NCBI RefSeq assembly: GCF_002234675.1
Contig: NC_019859.2
Location: 28,577,973 to 28,641,972, forward strand
DNA length: 64,000 nt
Origin: Oryzias latipes
Taxonomy: Eukaryota; Chordata; Actinopteri; Beloniformes; Adrianichthyidae
Direction: 5' to 3'
Below are positions 54,451-64,000 of the stretch, piece by piece. Every line of letters begins with the position of its first letter. The first letter of the stretch is position 1. Below the pieces are notes generated by a model. The model saw only the letters and a program-made list of their open reading frames with translations. It was not told the DNA's origin and did not search any database. Made by a program: the position numbers and the translations under genes.

Positions 54451-54906
54451 TGTCATGGTGCCTCTGTCAGACTCCTCCCCCTCTCTCCTCTGCTTGGCCC
54501 AATTCACCGCAGCTGCCGCCACTCAACTCATCAGCCTGCCAGATCTTCTTAAGGAGCTCCAGGACCAGTACTCAACGCGAGTTCGTTGCCTCTAATGGAA
54601 AACCTTAGCCCACGAGTGAGCGGTCAAGCGGACGTGTCAAGCAATCTTCCATCTACACTCACCTCCTGCTGTGGAGCGCGGTTGGATCTTACGGCTACTC
54701 CCACGTCACGGTCAGGTTCCTCGAGCTGCTCCTCCTGTCCGCTTCTGGTCTCGGATCCACGGACTCCCTCCAGCCACGTCGCCTCCCTGCCGTACCAAGA
54801 CTACATCACCAGCTGAAGCAATAAACCCACTTCTTACCATAACTCACCTCCTGTCATCTTTCCGGGTTCCAGCATCTGGGTCTGTTTAGCCTAGCCAGTC
54901 ATGACA
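54451..54906 (+). repeat. 5' LTR, 456 bp
   Basis: TGTCAT...ATGACA ends. An AATAAA poly(A) signal lies at 54820-54825. The sequence GCGAGTTCGTT at 54577-54587 is the exact complement of the primer site and is the predicted RNA start (start of R). Contains short open frames that are duplicated in the 3' LTR and are not genes. Confidence 0.96.
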
Positions 54907-55797
54907 GAACGAACTCGCCAAAACCCCGACCCAGCTGACCCGGAAGATCTGCGTCTCACGATCTCCCAGCAAGGAGCATTTCTAGAACTCCTCTATGGTA
55001 CCATTTCCCGTATGACTACAGTTCAAGAGGACCTGATCTGACGCATCCAAGGTATCACGCAAACTCTCACTGAGCAATCTGGACAATTTGCTAACCTTGC
55101 TACAGGATCATCCATGGCTACTTCCGTCAACATCCCCGCTCCCACTTCCGCTTCCGGATCGTTCCAGCCAGCGGAAAACTTCCGGCTACAGCCGGAACCC
55201 TTTTTCGGTGACGTAGAGGCCTGCAGCGGCTTCCTTCTACAGTGCCAGCTCATTTTCCTTCAAGCCCCCAGGTACTATCAGTCTGATCATAGTAAAATCA
55301 CACTCATCGTCAATTCATTACGCAACAAAGCTCTCCAGTGGGCTCAAGCCTTTATTTCTGCTAATCCTATAACTCATCTCCAATATGAACATTTCATTAA
55401 TGAATTCCGGCTCATTTTCGATCAGCCACGCAGACAAGAAGAAGCTACCAGGCGTCTCATAAATTTAAAACAGCGGGGTCGACCAGTTAGCGACCATTTG
55501 ATCGATTTCCGCATTTTGGCTGTAGAAACCGGCTGGCCGGACATAGGTTTGAAGGGCATTTTTTATCAGTCTCTGAATGATTCCATTAAGGATCATTTAT
55601 GCACACAGCTGGAGGCTAACACATTTGAAGACTTGGTCTAAGCGGCCCTTAGATCCGACATCCGTCTCCGGGAAAGACACCACGAGCGCCAAGTTGACCA
55701 GTCTAAAACCATTAATAATCACCCGTTACCAGTCATTCCCGCTCAGTTACAGGCAAAACTTGATCAGGTTCCCGTTCCCAAACCTACGGAGGAACCC
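54901..55797 (+). pseudogene. Gag region of the LTR retrotransposon, two in-frame stops
   Basis: The frame opens at an ATG that lies in the last six bases of the LTR (54901) and is the same frame as pol. A TGA at 55039-55041 and a TAA at 55639-55641 interrupt it. The longest uninterrupted piece is 55114-55641, with the capsid-like region (PFFGDVEACSGFLLQCQLIF, LQYEHFINEFRLIFD, RGRPVSDHLIDFR). Gag would coat the RNA in cytoplasmic particles. Because of the stops, full Gag-Pol cannot be made by normal translation. Confidence 0.9.
54908..54918 (+). promoter_or_regulatory. Self-complementary primer-binding site, 11 nt
   Basis: AACGAACTCGC begins one base after the 5' LTR and is perfectly complementary to LTR positions 54577-54587, with mismatches immediately on both sides, so the match is exactly 11 nt. 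I do not recognise a tRNA 3'-end complement. In Tf1 the first 11 nt of the RNA anneal to the primer site and prime reverse transcription; the same length here supports that mechanism. Confidence 0.78.
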
Positions 55798-58700
55798 ATG
55801 CAGGTGGGACATTCTAAATTATCGGCAGAAGAACGTCAGAGGCGTCGCATGGAGGGTTCATGTTTTTATTGCGGTGCCCAGGGCCATTTAGTCTCTCAAT
55901 GTAAACGACGTTTAAATTCCACAGACACCCCGTTGAGTGACAGGCCCCGGGGAGAATATTTTTCAGCTCAGACTTCTGCAACTTTTCTTTATTTGCCTGT
56001 CAAAATCTGCACAAAAACTGACATTCACAGTACTAGAGCTCTCATAGATTCTGGTGCTGAACAGAGCCTCATAGATCTTGATCTCGTCACTAGCCTACGT
56101 CTTCCCACTGAACCTCTCGAAACCCCCGTTGAAGCTTCTAGTTTAGGGGGTCAACCCCTTTCACGCATTACACATCGCACTAAACCCGTCCAAATTCTTA
56201 TCTCTGGAAATCATCGTGAAAACATTCAGTTCTTCATCACTCGCTCTAAACACACCCCCATCATTCTGGGGTACTCCTGGCTAAAACTCCACAATCCTCA
56301 ATTTAACTGGTGTCTCGGTCATATTACCAATTGGAGCCCTTACTGCCTGGCCAACTGTCTTGCCTCTGCCATTCCCTCCACTTCCCATCCGTCTCCTGAA
56401 CCCTCATCTAACTTAAATCTGGACAAAATCCCTGCCTGTTACCGTGACCTTCATGAAGTCTTCAGCAAAACCAAGGCCTGTGCTTTGCCACCTCACCGTC
56501 CATACGACTGTGAAATCAATTTACAACCTGGTTCTACCCTCCCCAAGGGTAGGCTGTTCAATCTCTCCAGACCTGAAAGACTCGCCATGGAAAGTTACAT
56601 TCAGGAGGCGCTATCCCTAGGACACATACGACCCTCTTCATCACCTGTCGGCGCGGGGTTTTTCTTCGTGGAAAAGAAGGACAAGACCCTGCGCCCCTGC
56701 ATCGACTACAGAGAATTAAACCAAATCACGATCAAGGATAAGTACGCGCTACCTTTAATATCCACTGTCTTTGACTCCGTGCAGGAGGCCCACATCTTCA
56801 CTAAGCTGGATCTCCGAAACGCGTACCACCTGATCAGGATGAAGGAAGGGGACGAGTGGAAGACGGCGTTCCATACACCGCTTGGACATTACGAATATCT
56901 GGTCATGCCATTTGGGCTGACCAACGCCCCCGCCGTTTTCCAGAGACTGGTAAATGACGTCCTTCGGGACTTCCTGAACCGTTTTGTTTTCGTCTATCTT
57001 GACGATATACTGATTTATTCTGAGAACCTGACCCAACATGAACTACACGTCCGCCAAGTACTCACCCGTCTCCTGGAAAATCAGCTATTTGTCAAACTGG
57101 AAAAATGCGAATTTCACGTGGATCATGTTCAGTTCTTGGGTTACATAATCGAGCCAGGCCACATTCGACCTGATCTTGCTAAAATTGAGCCCGTTGCCAA
57201 TTGGGAGCCCCCTAGCAGCCGTAAGAAGCTCCAGCAGTTCCTAGGTTTTGCAAACTTCTATCGGCGGTTCATCAGGACCTACAGCAGCATCGCCGCGCCT
57301 CTAACACGTCTTACGTCCACATCCCAGCATTTCTCCTGGACCCCAGAGGCTCAAGAAGCTTTTGACCGGCTTAAGGGTCTGTTCGTCTCCGCTCCCATTT
57401 TAATTCAACAAGACCCCTCCCGACAGTTTGTGGTTGAAGTGGATGCCTCGGATTCGGGAGTCGGGGCGGTACTCTCCCAGAAAGAACAACAATCCGGTAA
57501 GCTCAAGCCATGCGCCTTTTTCTCTAAAAAGCTGTCACCCGCAGAGCAAAACTACGACGTGGGGAACCGGGAACTACTGGCCATCAAGCTGGCCCTTGAG
57601 GAGTGGAGGCACTGGCTGGAGGGAGCGGAACACCCTTTCGTGGTTTGGACCGACCATAAAAACTTGGCATACTTGAGGACGGCCAAAAGACTGAACTCCA
57701 GGCAGGCAAGGTGGTGTTTGTTTTTTGACCGTTTCCGCTTCACAATAACTTATAGACCAGGCAGCCGAAATGTCAAACCCGATGCCCTGTCTCGCAAATT
57801 CTCTTCCTCGGATCCGACCACTACCAACATCATTCCCCCCTCCTGCATCGTGGGAGCCCTTACCTGGGATATCGAGAACCGTGTCATCCAGGCTCAAGGT
57901 GAGGAACCCGGTCACGCCCCTTGCCCTAACGGAACCCTGTTTGTCCCCAACTCTCTCAGGTCTGAAGTGCTATCCTGGGGACACGCTTCAAAGATATCTT
58001 GTCATGGAGGGGTCCAACGTACGTTGAACTTAATCAAACGCCGGTTCTTCTGGCCAGCCATGGAGAAGGATGTTCGGGAATTTGTGGCCGCCTGTTCCAC
58101 CTGCGCCCGTTCCAAATCGGCAAACTCTCCACCCGCTGGACTCCTTCATCCACTACCCACTCCCAGCCGTCCCTGGTCACATATAGCTTTGTATTTCATC
58201 ACCGGACTACCCCCATCTCAGGGTAACACTGTAATACTCACCGTCATAGATCGTTTCACCAAGATGGCTCACTTTATCCCACTAGCTCAGTTACCCTCAG
58301 CCACTGAGACGGCCCAAGTCCTGGTCAATCAGGTATTCAGGCATCATGGCATCCCCTCGGACATTGTATCTGACCGTGGCCCACAATTCATCTCCCAAGT
58401 TTGGAAGGCGTTCTGCTCCGCCTTGGGGGCCACGGTCAGCCTCACCTCTGGATATCACCCACAGTCCAATGGCCAAGCAGAGAGGGCCAACCAGGAACTG
58501 GAGGCAGCTTTACGCTGTCTGGCGGCACAGAACGACAAGGACTGGTCCCAGTATCTCGTTTGGATAGAGTATGCTCACAATACTCATGTATCCTCTGCCA
58601 CTGGGGTGTCACCTTTTGAAGCCGCCCTCGGGTACTCACCACCTCTGTTTCCGTCCCAGGAACTAGATTTGGCGATGCCGTCAGTCCAGGAACATCTCCA

Positions 58701-59232
58701 GCGTTGCCAACGCATCTGGCGCCAGACCACAGAAGCTCTCCTCCGCACCAAAGAGAGCAACTGTCGCATCGCCAATCGCCACAGGGTGGTGGGTCCCGAG
58801 TACCAGCCTGGGCAGAAGGTTTGGGTCTCCGCCCGCAACATCCCCATTCATGCTCACTCCCGCAAGTTGGCTCCCCGGTTCATCGGACCGTATACCATTG
58901 AGAAGATCATTAATCCTACCTGTGTCCGTCTACGCCTCCCTCGAGCTCTCAAGGTACACCCCTCATTTCACATCTCGCAGATTAAACCCGTTCAGGACAG
59001 TCCTCTGTGCCCGCCGTCCGCTTCCCCACCACCCGCCCGGGTCATCGACGGCGCCCCCGCCTATACTGTGAGCCGGATACTGGACATCCGTCGTCGGGGT
59101 CGCGGGCACCAGTTCCTGGTTGACTGGGAGGGTTATGGTCCTGAGGAGCGGTCTTGGATCTCGCGCTCTCTCATCCTGGTCCCGTCCCGCATCGAGGATT
59201 TCTTCCGGGCCCATCCTGACCGCCGTCCCTGA
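55798..59232 (+). CDS. Gag C-terminus and Pol: PR-RT-RNaseH-IN-chromodomain, 1144 codons open
   Basis: Uninterrupted frame in phase with gag. Order: CCHC zinc knuckle (C22-C35, [14 protein letters not shown]), aspartic protease (DSGA at 84-87), reverse transcriptase (catalytic YLDD near 399, [12 protein letters not shown]), RNase H ([17 protein letters not shown]), integrase with HHCC-type finger ([10 protein letters not shown] ... CSTCARSK), catalytic core, and a C-terminal chromodomain ([15 protein letters not shown] ... [12 protein letters not shown]). The integrase has D859 and E895 with 35 residues between, as expected, but the position of the first catalytic aspartate holds tyrosine (Y799, TAT at 58192-58194, in [12 protein letters not shown]). 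RT and RNase H motifs look intact. Confidence 0.95.
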   Translation: MQVGHSKLSAEERQRRRMEGSCFYCGAQGHLVSQCKRRLNSTDTPLSDRPRGEYFSAQTSATFLYLPVKICTKTDIHSTRALIDSGAEQSLIDLDLVTSLRLPTEPLETPVEASSLGGQPLSRITHRTKPVQILISGNHRENIQFFITRSKHTPIILGYSWLKLHNPQFNWCLGHITNWSPYCLANCLASAIPSTSHPSPEPSSNLNLDKIPACYRDLHEVFSKTKACALPPHRPYDCEINLQPGSTLPKGRLFNLSRPERLAMESYIQEALSLGHIRPSSSPVGAGFFFVEKKDKTLRPCIDYRELNQITIKDKYALPLISTVFDSVQEAHIFTKLDLRNAYHLIRMKEGDEWKTAFHTPLGHYEYLVMPFGLTNAPAVFQRLVNDVLRDFLNRFVFVYLDDILIYSENLTQHELHVRQVLTRLLENQLFVKLEKCEFHVDHVQFLGYIIEPGHIRPDLAKIEPVANWEPPSSRKKLQQFLGFANFYRRFIRTYSSIAAPLTRLTSTSQHFSWTPEAQEAFDRLKGLFVSAPILIQQDPSRQFVVEVDASDSGVGAVLSQKEQQSGKLKPCAFFSKKLSPAEQNYDVGNRELLAIKLALEEWRHWLEGAEHPFVVWTDHKNLAYLRTAKRLNSRQARWCLFFDRFRFTITYRPGSRNVKPDALSRKFSSSDPTTTNIIPPSCIVGALTWDIENRVIQAQGEEPGHAPCPNGTLFVPNSLRSEVLSWGHASKISCHGGVQRTLNLIKRRFFWPAMEKDVREFVAACSTCARSKSANSPPAGLLHPLPTPSRPWSHIALYFITGLPPSQGNTVILTVIDRFTKMAHFIPLAQLPSATETAQVLVNQVFRHHGIPSDIVSDRGPQFISQVWKAFCSALGATVSLTSGYHPQSNGQAERANQELEAALRCLAAQNDKDWSQYLVWIEYAHNTHVSSATGVSPFEAALGYSPPLFPSQELDLAMPSVQEHLQRCQRIWRQTTEALLRTKESNCRIANRHRVVGPEYQPGQKVWVSARNIPIHAHSRKLAPRFIGPYTIEKIINPTCVRLRLPRALKVHPSFHISQIKPVQDSPLCPPSASPPPARVIDGAPAYTVSRILDIRRRGRGHQFLVDWEGYGPEERSWISRSLILVPSRIEDFFRAHPDRRP

Positions 59233-59249
59233 CCGCCTGGAGGCGGTCG

Positions 59250-59264
59250 TTGAGGGGGGGGTAC
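59250..59264 (+). promoter_or_regulatory. Polypurine tract before the 3' LTR
   Basis: TTGAGGGGGGGGTAC immediately precedes the 3' LTR and follows the pol stop by 17 nt. A purine-rich run at this place primes plus-strand DNA synthesis in LTR elements. Confidence 0.85.
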
Positions 59265-59720
59265 TGTCATGGTGCCTCTGTCAGACTCCTCCCCCTCTCT
59301 CCTCTGCTTGGCCCAATTCACCGCAGCTGCCGCCACTCAACTCATCAGCCTGCCAGATCTTCTTAAGGAGCTCCAGGACCAGTACTCAACGCGAGTTCGT
59401 TGCCTCTAATGGAAAACCTTAGCCCACGAGTGAGCGGTCAAGCGGACGTGTCAAGCAATCTTCCATCTACACTCACCTCCTGCTGTGGAGCGCGGTTGGA
59501 TCTTACGGCTACTCCCACGTCACGGTCAGGTTCCTCGAGCTGCTCCTCCTGTCCGCTTCTGGTCTCGGATCCACGGACTCCCTCCAGCCACGTCGCCTCC
59601 CTGCCGTACCAAGACTACATCACCAGCTGAAGCAATAAACCCACTTCTTACCATAACTCACCTCCTGTCATCTTTCCGGGTTCCAGCATCTGGGTCTGTT
59701 TAGCCTAGCCAGTCATGACA
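59265..59720 (+). repeat. 3' LTR, 456 bp
   Basis: Reads identical to 54451-54906 over its full length by eye, including the AATAAA signal. Confidence 0.96.
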
Positions 59721-60310
59721 CATGGGAATTTGTGTAGCTTTATCTATAAAGAATTACTAGTAAATGTTGTTTTTCATGCTTTCCAAGCTGAAGTTAAAAA
59801 ATTTAAATGCTAGTTTTTTTAAACATAATTCAACAAACAGATGTTTTTTTCAACTTTGATGTTAGCTGCAGTTTAGAAGAAGATTGCGGATGTGTTATAG
59901 AACTAACTCCTTTATGTATTTTTCAAAGCTGGGAATCCAAGTTCCCTTCCTGCAATAATTGATGAGCTGACCAAAGCAATATCTGGTAAATGGGAAAATG
60001 TTCAATCAAACCTATAGTTTTATTTGGCTTTGTTTAATTGTTTATGTGACAATTAATTTATTATTTTTTATTAAGTCACTGTACACTCAGTTATTATGAA
60101 CTCATAGTTATTTCAATTGTATATTTTCTTACCTTTATATATTTTTTAATCCAATTAAGCTGCTTTTCTGATTTTCATGATATTCTTCATGAATTAACAT
60201 TTTTTTAAAGTTTACCAAATATTACATTTTAATATTTAAAATTTCAGGTTTATACTTTTCTGGCACAGTATTAATTTGTGTTTAAATTAAAATTTTATAA
60301 ATAAAATCCT
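59721..60310. other. Intergenic, AT-rich
   Basis: No gene or named repeat recognised. Confidence 0.45.
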
Positions 60311-60319
60311 GAAGCACAA

Positions 60320-60590
60320 ACCTCATTGGGCAGCAGAGGGCCGGAACACATTACACCGGTTTTAAAATCGCTGCATTTCAGGATTGATTTGAAAATTCTT
60401 TTAATGGTTTATAAATGTTTTTATGGTCTTGGGCCTTCTTATTTAAATGATATTATTTTAAAATATGAGCCCTCGCGGACCCTGAGGTCCTCCAGTGCTG
60501 GCCTTTTAGTTGTTACGAAGGTGAGGACCAAAACTTATGGTGAGGCTTTGTTCTGTCAAGAAAGACAATCTGAAATGTAAAGTCTCCAGC
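60320..60590 (+). mobile_element. L2/CR1-type LINE fragment
   Basis: Translation shows EHITPVLKSLHFRIDLKILL and VYKCFYGLGPSYLNDIILKY, equivalent to the C-terminal RT region of the copy at 36495-37010, with an internal deletion removing the HWLPV-type motif. Short 5'-truncated relic. Confidence 0.82.
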
Positions 60591-60594
60591 CATT

Positions 60595-61200
60595 TCATCC
60601 AATCCAGTCATATTTTGCATTATATCATGTTCTTTTGCAGATCTGAATGCCAGCCACAAAAAACTGCTGCTTCAACAAAAGGGCAGCCAAAGTTCCTGAA
60701 GTGAGTATTAATGTTAAACTTGATTTAGTTTTCTCCAAACTCTGAAATGTGAGTCAAAATCTGCAAATATTTAGACGTGTAGAAGGTTGACATCTGTGAT
60801 GAACATTAGTTCACGTTACACTCATGTTAATGTCAGCAAAAACTGACATTAACATGAGTTAATAATGACATTATTCTTGTTCTGTTAATAATATTAACAT
60901 GTCCACAGATAAATGTCCTGACATTAAAGAGAGACTCACTGAAGTCAACAATCTGGGATTACTTTGGTTTAGTTTGGTTATGAAAAGCTGACAGTAAAAG
61001 ATTTTCGCAAGATTCCTATAAATACATTTGAATCGGTTAGTTCAAAAGGGGTCCAAGTCCACATTTTTTTTCAAAATAGAGATATTATATGTTCTATGGT
61101 CTTCAAGGGAAATGCTATCTGATTATGTGGAAAAACGTCCCAAGTCAGTTGTAATGTATTGACTATGCTTGAAATTTAAAATTCATTAAGTGCAAAAGTC
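60595..61200. other. Intergenic, unassigned
   Basis: AT-rich; contains a short palindromic duplication of TGACATTAACATGAGTTA around 60815-60860. No gene seen. Confidence 0.4.
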
Positions 61201-61455
61201 CTGGGGCCTCATTTATAAAACTTTGCGTAGGATTTGCGTCAGAGGTGGCGTACGGATGAAACATAGGACGTGCGTACGCACAGAAATATTTGGATTTATA
61301 AAACCGTGCGCACGCACATCCTACGCATCTTTCCCTTAATAAATCACAACCAATTCTAAATGCAGCGCAGCTTTTGCGGCTTCATGACACGCCCATAGTT
61401 GCCCATAAATAGTCCGCGAAACCCCCACAAATTAATATTCATTGATTGCGAAACC

Positions 61456-61760
61456 ATGGCAAACACAGAGAGGAAATCAAAAAAATGTAACTTCACTCTA
61501 TGTGAAGTTGAAGTTATCGTTGGCGAGGTGGAAAAGAGGAGAAAATGTTGTTTGGAGGGCACAGTGTGGGCATTACTAATGCCAAAAAGGCACATGAGCG
61601 GCAAACGGTGGCAGACGCCATAAATGCTGTAGCCTCACAACCTCGAACCGTGGCCGAAACAAAAAAGAAATGGTCGGACATCAAAGTCGAGGCAAAAAAA
61701 CGTCTAGCGCTCCATCGCCAGTGTGTCTGTCACGGGGGGGGCACCGGAGCGCCAGATGCA
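61456..61760 (+). pseudogene. Harbinger MYB/SANT-like DNA-binding protein, frameshifted
   Basis: Opens MANTERKSKKCNFTLCEVEV and continues, after a one-base shift in the A-run near 61541-61544, as MLFGGHSVGITNAKKAHE and VAETKKKWSDIKVEAKKRLA. KKW-DIK is the usual third-helix region of MYB/SANT-like (MSANTD-type) proteins that partner Harbinger transposases. Truncated after the DNA-binding domain. Confidence 0.72.
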
Positions 61761-61968
61761 CCGGGTGACACGCGTGGTTCCTCTGAGTGCTCTTCTGTAA
61801 CGCCGGGCCCAAAAGCCCGCAGAGGTCCAAGAGGACGGCTCGAGGAAGTCGGAACCGTCTCAAAAGCCACTCGTCCTCGTTTGCCAGCAAGTCATCTTGC
61901 TGTCTAAAGATGCGTTCACTCCGAATTCTTCCATTTGCCACATCTTCTAAGAGCGCAAGATCAGCCAT
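61681..61968 (-). pseudogene. Harbinger transposase (HARBI1-like) N-terminus
   Basis: Reads MADLALLEDVANGRIRSERI, then DEWLLRRFRLPRAVLLDLCG and LLGPALQKSTQRNHA, matching the N-terminal region of HARBI1-type nucleases (FRLPR, LLGPxL, TxR). The DDE catalytic core is absent. Confidence 0.78.
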
Positions 61969-61990
61969 TGTGCGTCATTACGCATTGTGA

Positions 61991-62640
61991 TGGGGCATTC
62001 TATTTCCATCCATTTAATTACATCTGACAAGCTACAGATGTCGGTAATAATCCACGTGGAAATGGGAAATTGATCAGCGCAAATGTAATTTATTGTTGCT
62101 TTCTGAATGGTTGAGACATACGCCATACATGGTTTTATCAAAAACAAAACAAACTAAAGGCATATGTATGAATACCATAATTCCATAGCTTATGAAGAAA
62201 TGTTTTAATATGAAAACAACTTTCCCCAGTGGACAATTAGTGCGTCTGTCCGTCCGTCCGCACGCCCGCACTTATATCTGCTCCGCCAGACGGACACATT
62301 GAGGAGAATATCAATTTTGTAAATTATTTCGTTCTGTTAACTATATTATTTATGAGGATGAATTGCTCAACATGCCAATATTGCAGAACATATTTCACTT
62401 TTCTTTTTGCAAATAAGTGTTCATTTGAATTTCTGTTGTTTGTAATTTTCGTTTGATTTTTTTTGTTTGTTTCACTGCTGATCGTTCAAACGGGTGTTCA
62501 TGTAGGCTGTTAATATTAAGACTTGTTTTGTGAAGTCTTCATGTTATTTATGAGAGGCAGGATTGTCATTTTCACTTTCACGTGTTTCTTCCATCTGCCG
62601 ACGGTGTCGCCGTTTCTCATTTCACCCGTTTTTGTGCGTA
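61991..62640. other. Intergenic, unassigned
   Basis: AT-rich sequence with a CCGTCCGTCCGCACGCCCGCAC patch near 62245-62270. No gene seen. Confidence 0.4.
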
Positions 62641-64000
62641 CACCTGGGTCAGAGCTTGCGTGAAGGACCGCACATTTTCCCGTCAAGTTTGCTTCCCTGG
62701 CTCTGGGGCGGGACGGGACAACCCTCTTGGGGACCCCGGTCGCTCTGGGTGTCATCCGCTTTGGCTGCGGGGTCTGGGGGGGGGGGTCTTGTCGGCCCGG
62801 TCCTGTAGGGGGGCATTCTGGGGGGGGGGGGGGGCACTATTGGTACGGGGCAGGGGGGTTGACGGGTCGGGGTCTCCGCTGAGGCCATCAGCGGTTTCCC
62901 CGGCCGGTTGGCTGCCTCGGTCCCGTCGAGGCCTGACCAGAGCTCTTCTAGGGCCGGCGTTTGGGGGTGGGGGCCTGGGCTTGCTCCGGGGGGGGCCGGC
63001 GCTTTCTGGCTCCTCTCTCTCTGTGTGGGGGGGGGTGGTGCTGGGCCTGGGGTGTCGGCGCCTCCGGGGGTGGGGCCCCTGGGCTGGGTGGGCCTGGCCC
63101 CGTTGCTGGGGGGGGGGGGGGGCGACAGCTGTTTGACCGCCGGGGGACAGTCTATCAGCTGTCCGCAACTTACCCCCTTCCTCATATAACCTCATAATAG
63201 GGTGAGGGGGTGGGGGGCTTAGCCTGCGATGAGCCTTGGGGGGGGGTTTACTAGGCAGTGGCCCCCCTCCTATGGTTGCCGTATGGAGTGGGCCCCCCCT
63301 CTTTCGGTTTTATTTGCACCTTAGACATGTAGGGCCCTTGGTAGGGGGGGTGCTTGGACATCACTGCCAGCAAGCAGCGGATGTCTTCCTAGCACCCTAC
63401 CCGCCAATTTTAACCGCACCTTAGACATTTAGGGCCCCTTGGGGGAGAGGGTGAGGGGACGTCACTGTGAGTAATCAGGAGATGTCCCCTTAGTGCCCTA
63501 CCCGCCAATTTTAACTGCACCCCCCTTAGTACACACACCCCTCCCCCCTCAATATATACATCCCAACATAAACACACACACATGAACACACACACCCTCT
63601 CAAACACACATACACGCACACACATTTTGCAAGGAAGGTGGGACCTGGGTCCATCTGTCCCCTGCCTCTTCCCTGGTGGGGGGTACGGGCCCCTTTGCAA
63701 CGGCGGCCGTGTCCCCGGGGTGCCGGCTTCCTGGGCCCGGCGGTGCTCTCTCCGCGCGGTGGGGGGGTTCACATTACATCTGAGCCAGGGGTGTCTGGTC
63801 CCTGGGTGGTGGGTTCTGGTCCTTGCTCCTGAGTGCTGGGCCCCGCCAAATTTCCTACTGTGGCCGAGCCTGGTCGGGCCATATTTACAACAACCTTTGT
63901 GGGCCCTCTTTTTTCCCCGGGGTTCCCCCCTCCTGGGCGGGGGCGGCGGGCCTCTGCCTCGCTTCTCCCTGGATCAACCGTGGGCCGGGCGGATGGCTGC
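62640..64000. repeat. GC-rich repetitive region of unknown family
   Basis: Composition changes abruptly to G-rich on the plus strand with many runs of 7-14 G. Long frames here consist of Gly/Arg/Pro and are not convincing genes. The pattern resembles the GC-rich 5' region of a fish retroelement or a satellite-like block, and it continues past the right edge. No domain is recognised. Confidence 0.5.
63316..63520. repeat. Tandem duplication, period about 100 bp
   Basis: GCACCTTAGACATGTAGGGCCC starts at 63316 and GCACCTTAGACATTTAGGGCCCC at 63416. Each unit ends CCTACCCGCCAATTTTAAC. A third copy starts at 63517 (GCACCCCCCTTAG) but diverges. Both full units contain a G-rich centre and an ATGTC-type inverted motif. 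Confidence 0.85.

Larger units (their letters stand above)
54451..59720 (+). mobile_element. Chromodomain Ty3/gypsy LTR retrotransposon (sushi/Tf1-like), 5270 bp
   Basis: Complete structure: 5' LTR, self-complementary primer site, one gag-pol frame, polypurine tract and 3' LTR. The LTRs are each 456 bp, begin TGTCAT, end ATGACA and look identical base for base. The gene order gag, protease, RT, RNase H, integrase, chromodomain defines a chromovirus-type Metaviridae element. Flanking pentamers TATGT and CATGG agree at only three of five positions, so no clean target duplication is seen. The coding frame has two internal stops and an integrase active-site change, so this copy should not be autonomous. 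Confidence 0.96.
61203..61990. mobile_element. PIF/Harbinger transposon relic with two opposed gene remnants
   Basis: The left end GGGGCCTCATTTATAAAAC is a typical fish Harbinger-like terminus, followed by GTGCGTACGCAC-rich subterminal sequence. Inside are a plus-strand MYB/SANT-type gene remnant (61456 onward) and a minus-strand transposase N-terminus (61968-61681) that overlap each other, implying that the sequence once between them is deleted. No matching right terminus is recognised. Confidence 0.75.

Noticed and set aside
54586..54816. Open frames inside the 5' LTR, repeated at 59400-59630
   Set aside because: Duplicated because they lie in the LTRs; no resemblance to known proteins.
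62582..63197. Several long GC-rich open frames near the right end
   Set aside because: Gly/Arg/Pro-rich in all frames of both strands, no domain, broken by G-runs; composition artefact.

Overview
This window is vertebrate nuclear DNA, almost certainly from a ray-finned fish (teleost). It holds intron-rich genes orthologous to human TSC2, NTHL1, NHERF2 (SLC9A3R2) and TNPO2. The introns and intergenic DNA carry typical teleost repeats: Tc1-like, hAT, Harbinger, RTE, L2/CR1 and R2-like LINEs, tRNA-type SINEs and a chromodomain Ty3/gypsy element. No bacterial features, CRISPR arrays or operons are present. The species cannot be fixed from the sequence alone.

Layout. 1-5553 (-): the first 14 coding exons of TSC2 (tuberin, mTORC1 regulation), running off the left edge. 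About 7.1-7.6 kb: GC-rich putative TSC2 promoter and UTR exon. 8206-12766 (+): complete NTHL1, a base-excision-repair glycosylase, head-to-head with TSC2. 13406-25113 (+): complete NHERF2 scaffold, six coding exons, with a full-length RTE-type LINE antisense in intron 3. 25.4-33.2 kb: intergenic DNA with minisatellites, microsatellites and MITEs. 33298-43365 (-): complete TNPO2 (transportin-2), 22 coding exons that join in frame to 889 codons. 44-64 kb: gene-poor and repeat-rich, with nested Tc1/hAT/solo LTR, R2-like and Rex1-like LINE fragments, a complete LTR retrotransposon (54451-59720), a Harbinger relic and a GC-rich tandem-repeat region.

The four host genes are conserved housekeeping or scaffold genes; nothing suggests they act as one pathway, although TSC2-NTHL1 adjacency is an old vertebrate arrangement. 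The most informative non-host object is the LTR retrotransposon. Its two 456-bp LTRs look identical base for base. An exact 11-nt self-complementarity between LTR and primer site points to Tf1/sushi-type self-priming. Yet its single gag-pol frame has two stop codons and a lost integrase catalytic aspartate. I found no convincing wholly new host system. Exon boundaries were derived by hand from splice consensus, reading-frame continuity and remembered human orthologues; no alignment program was run.
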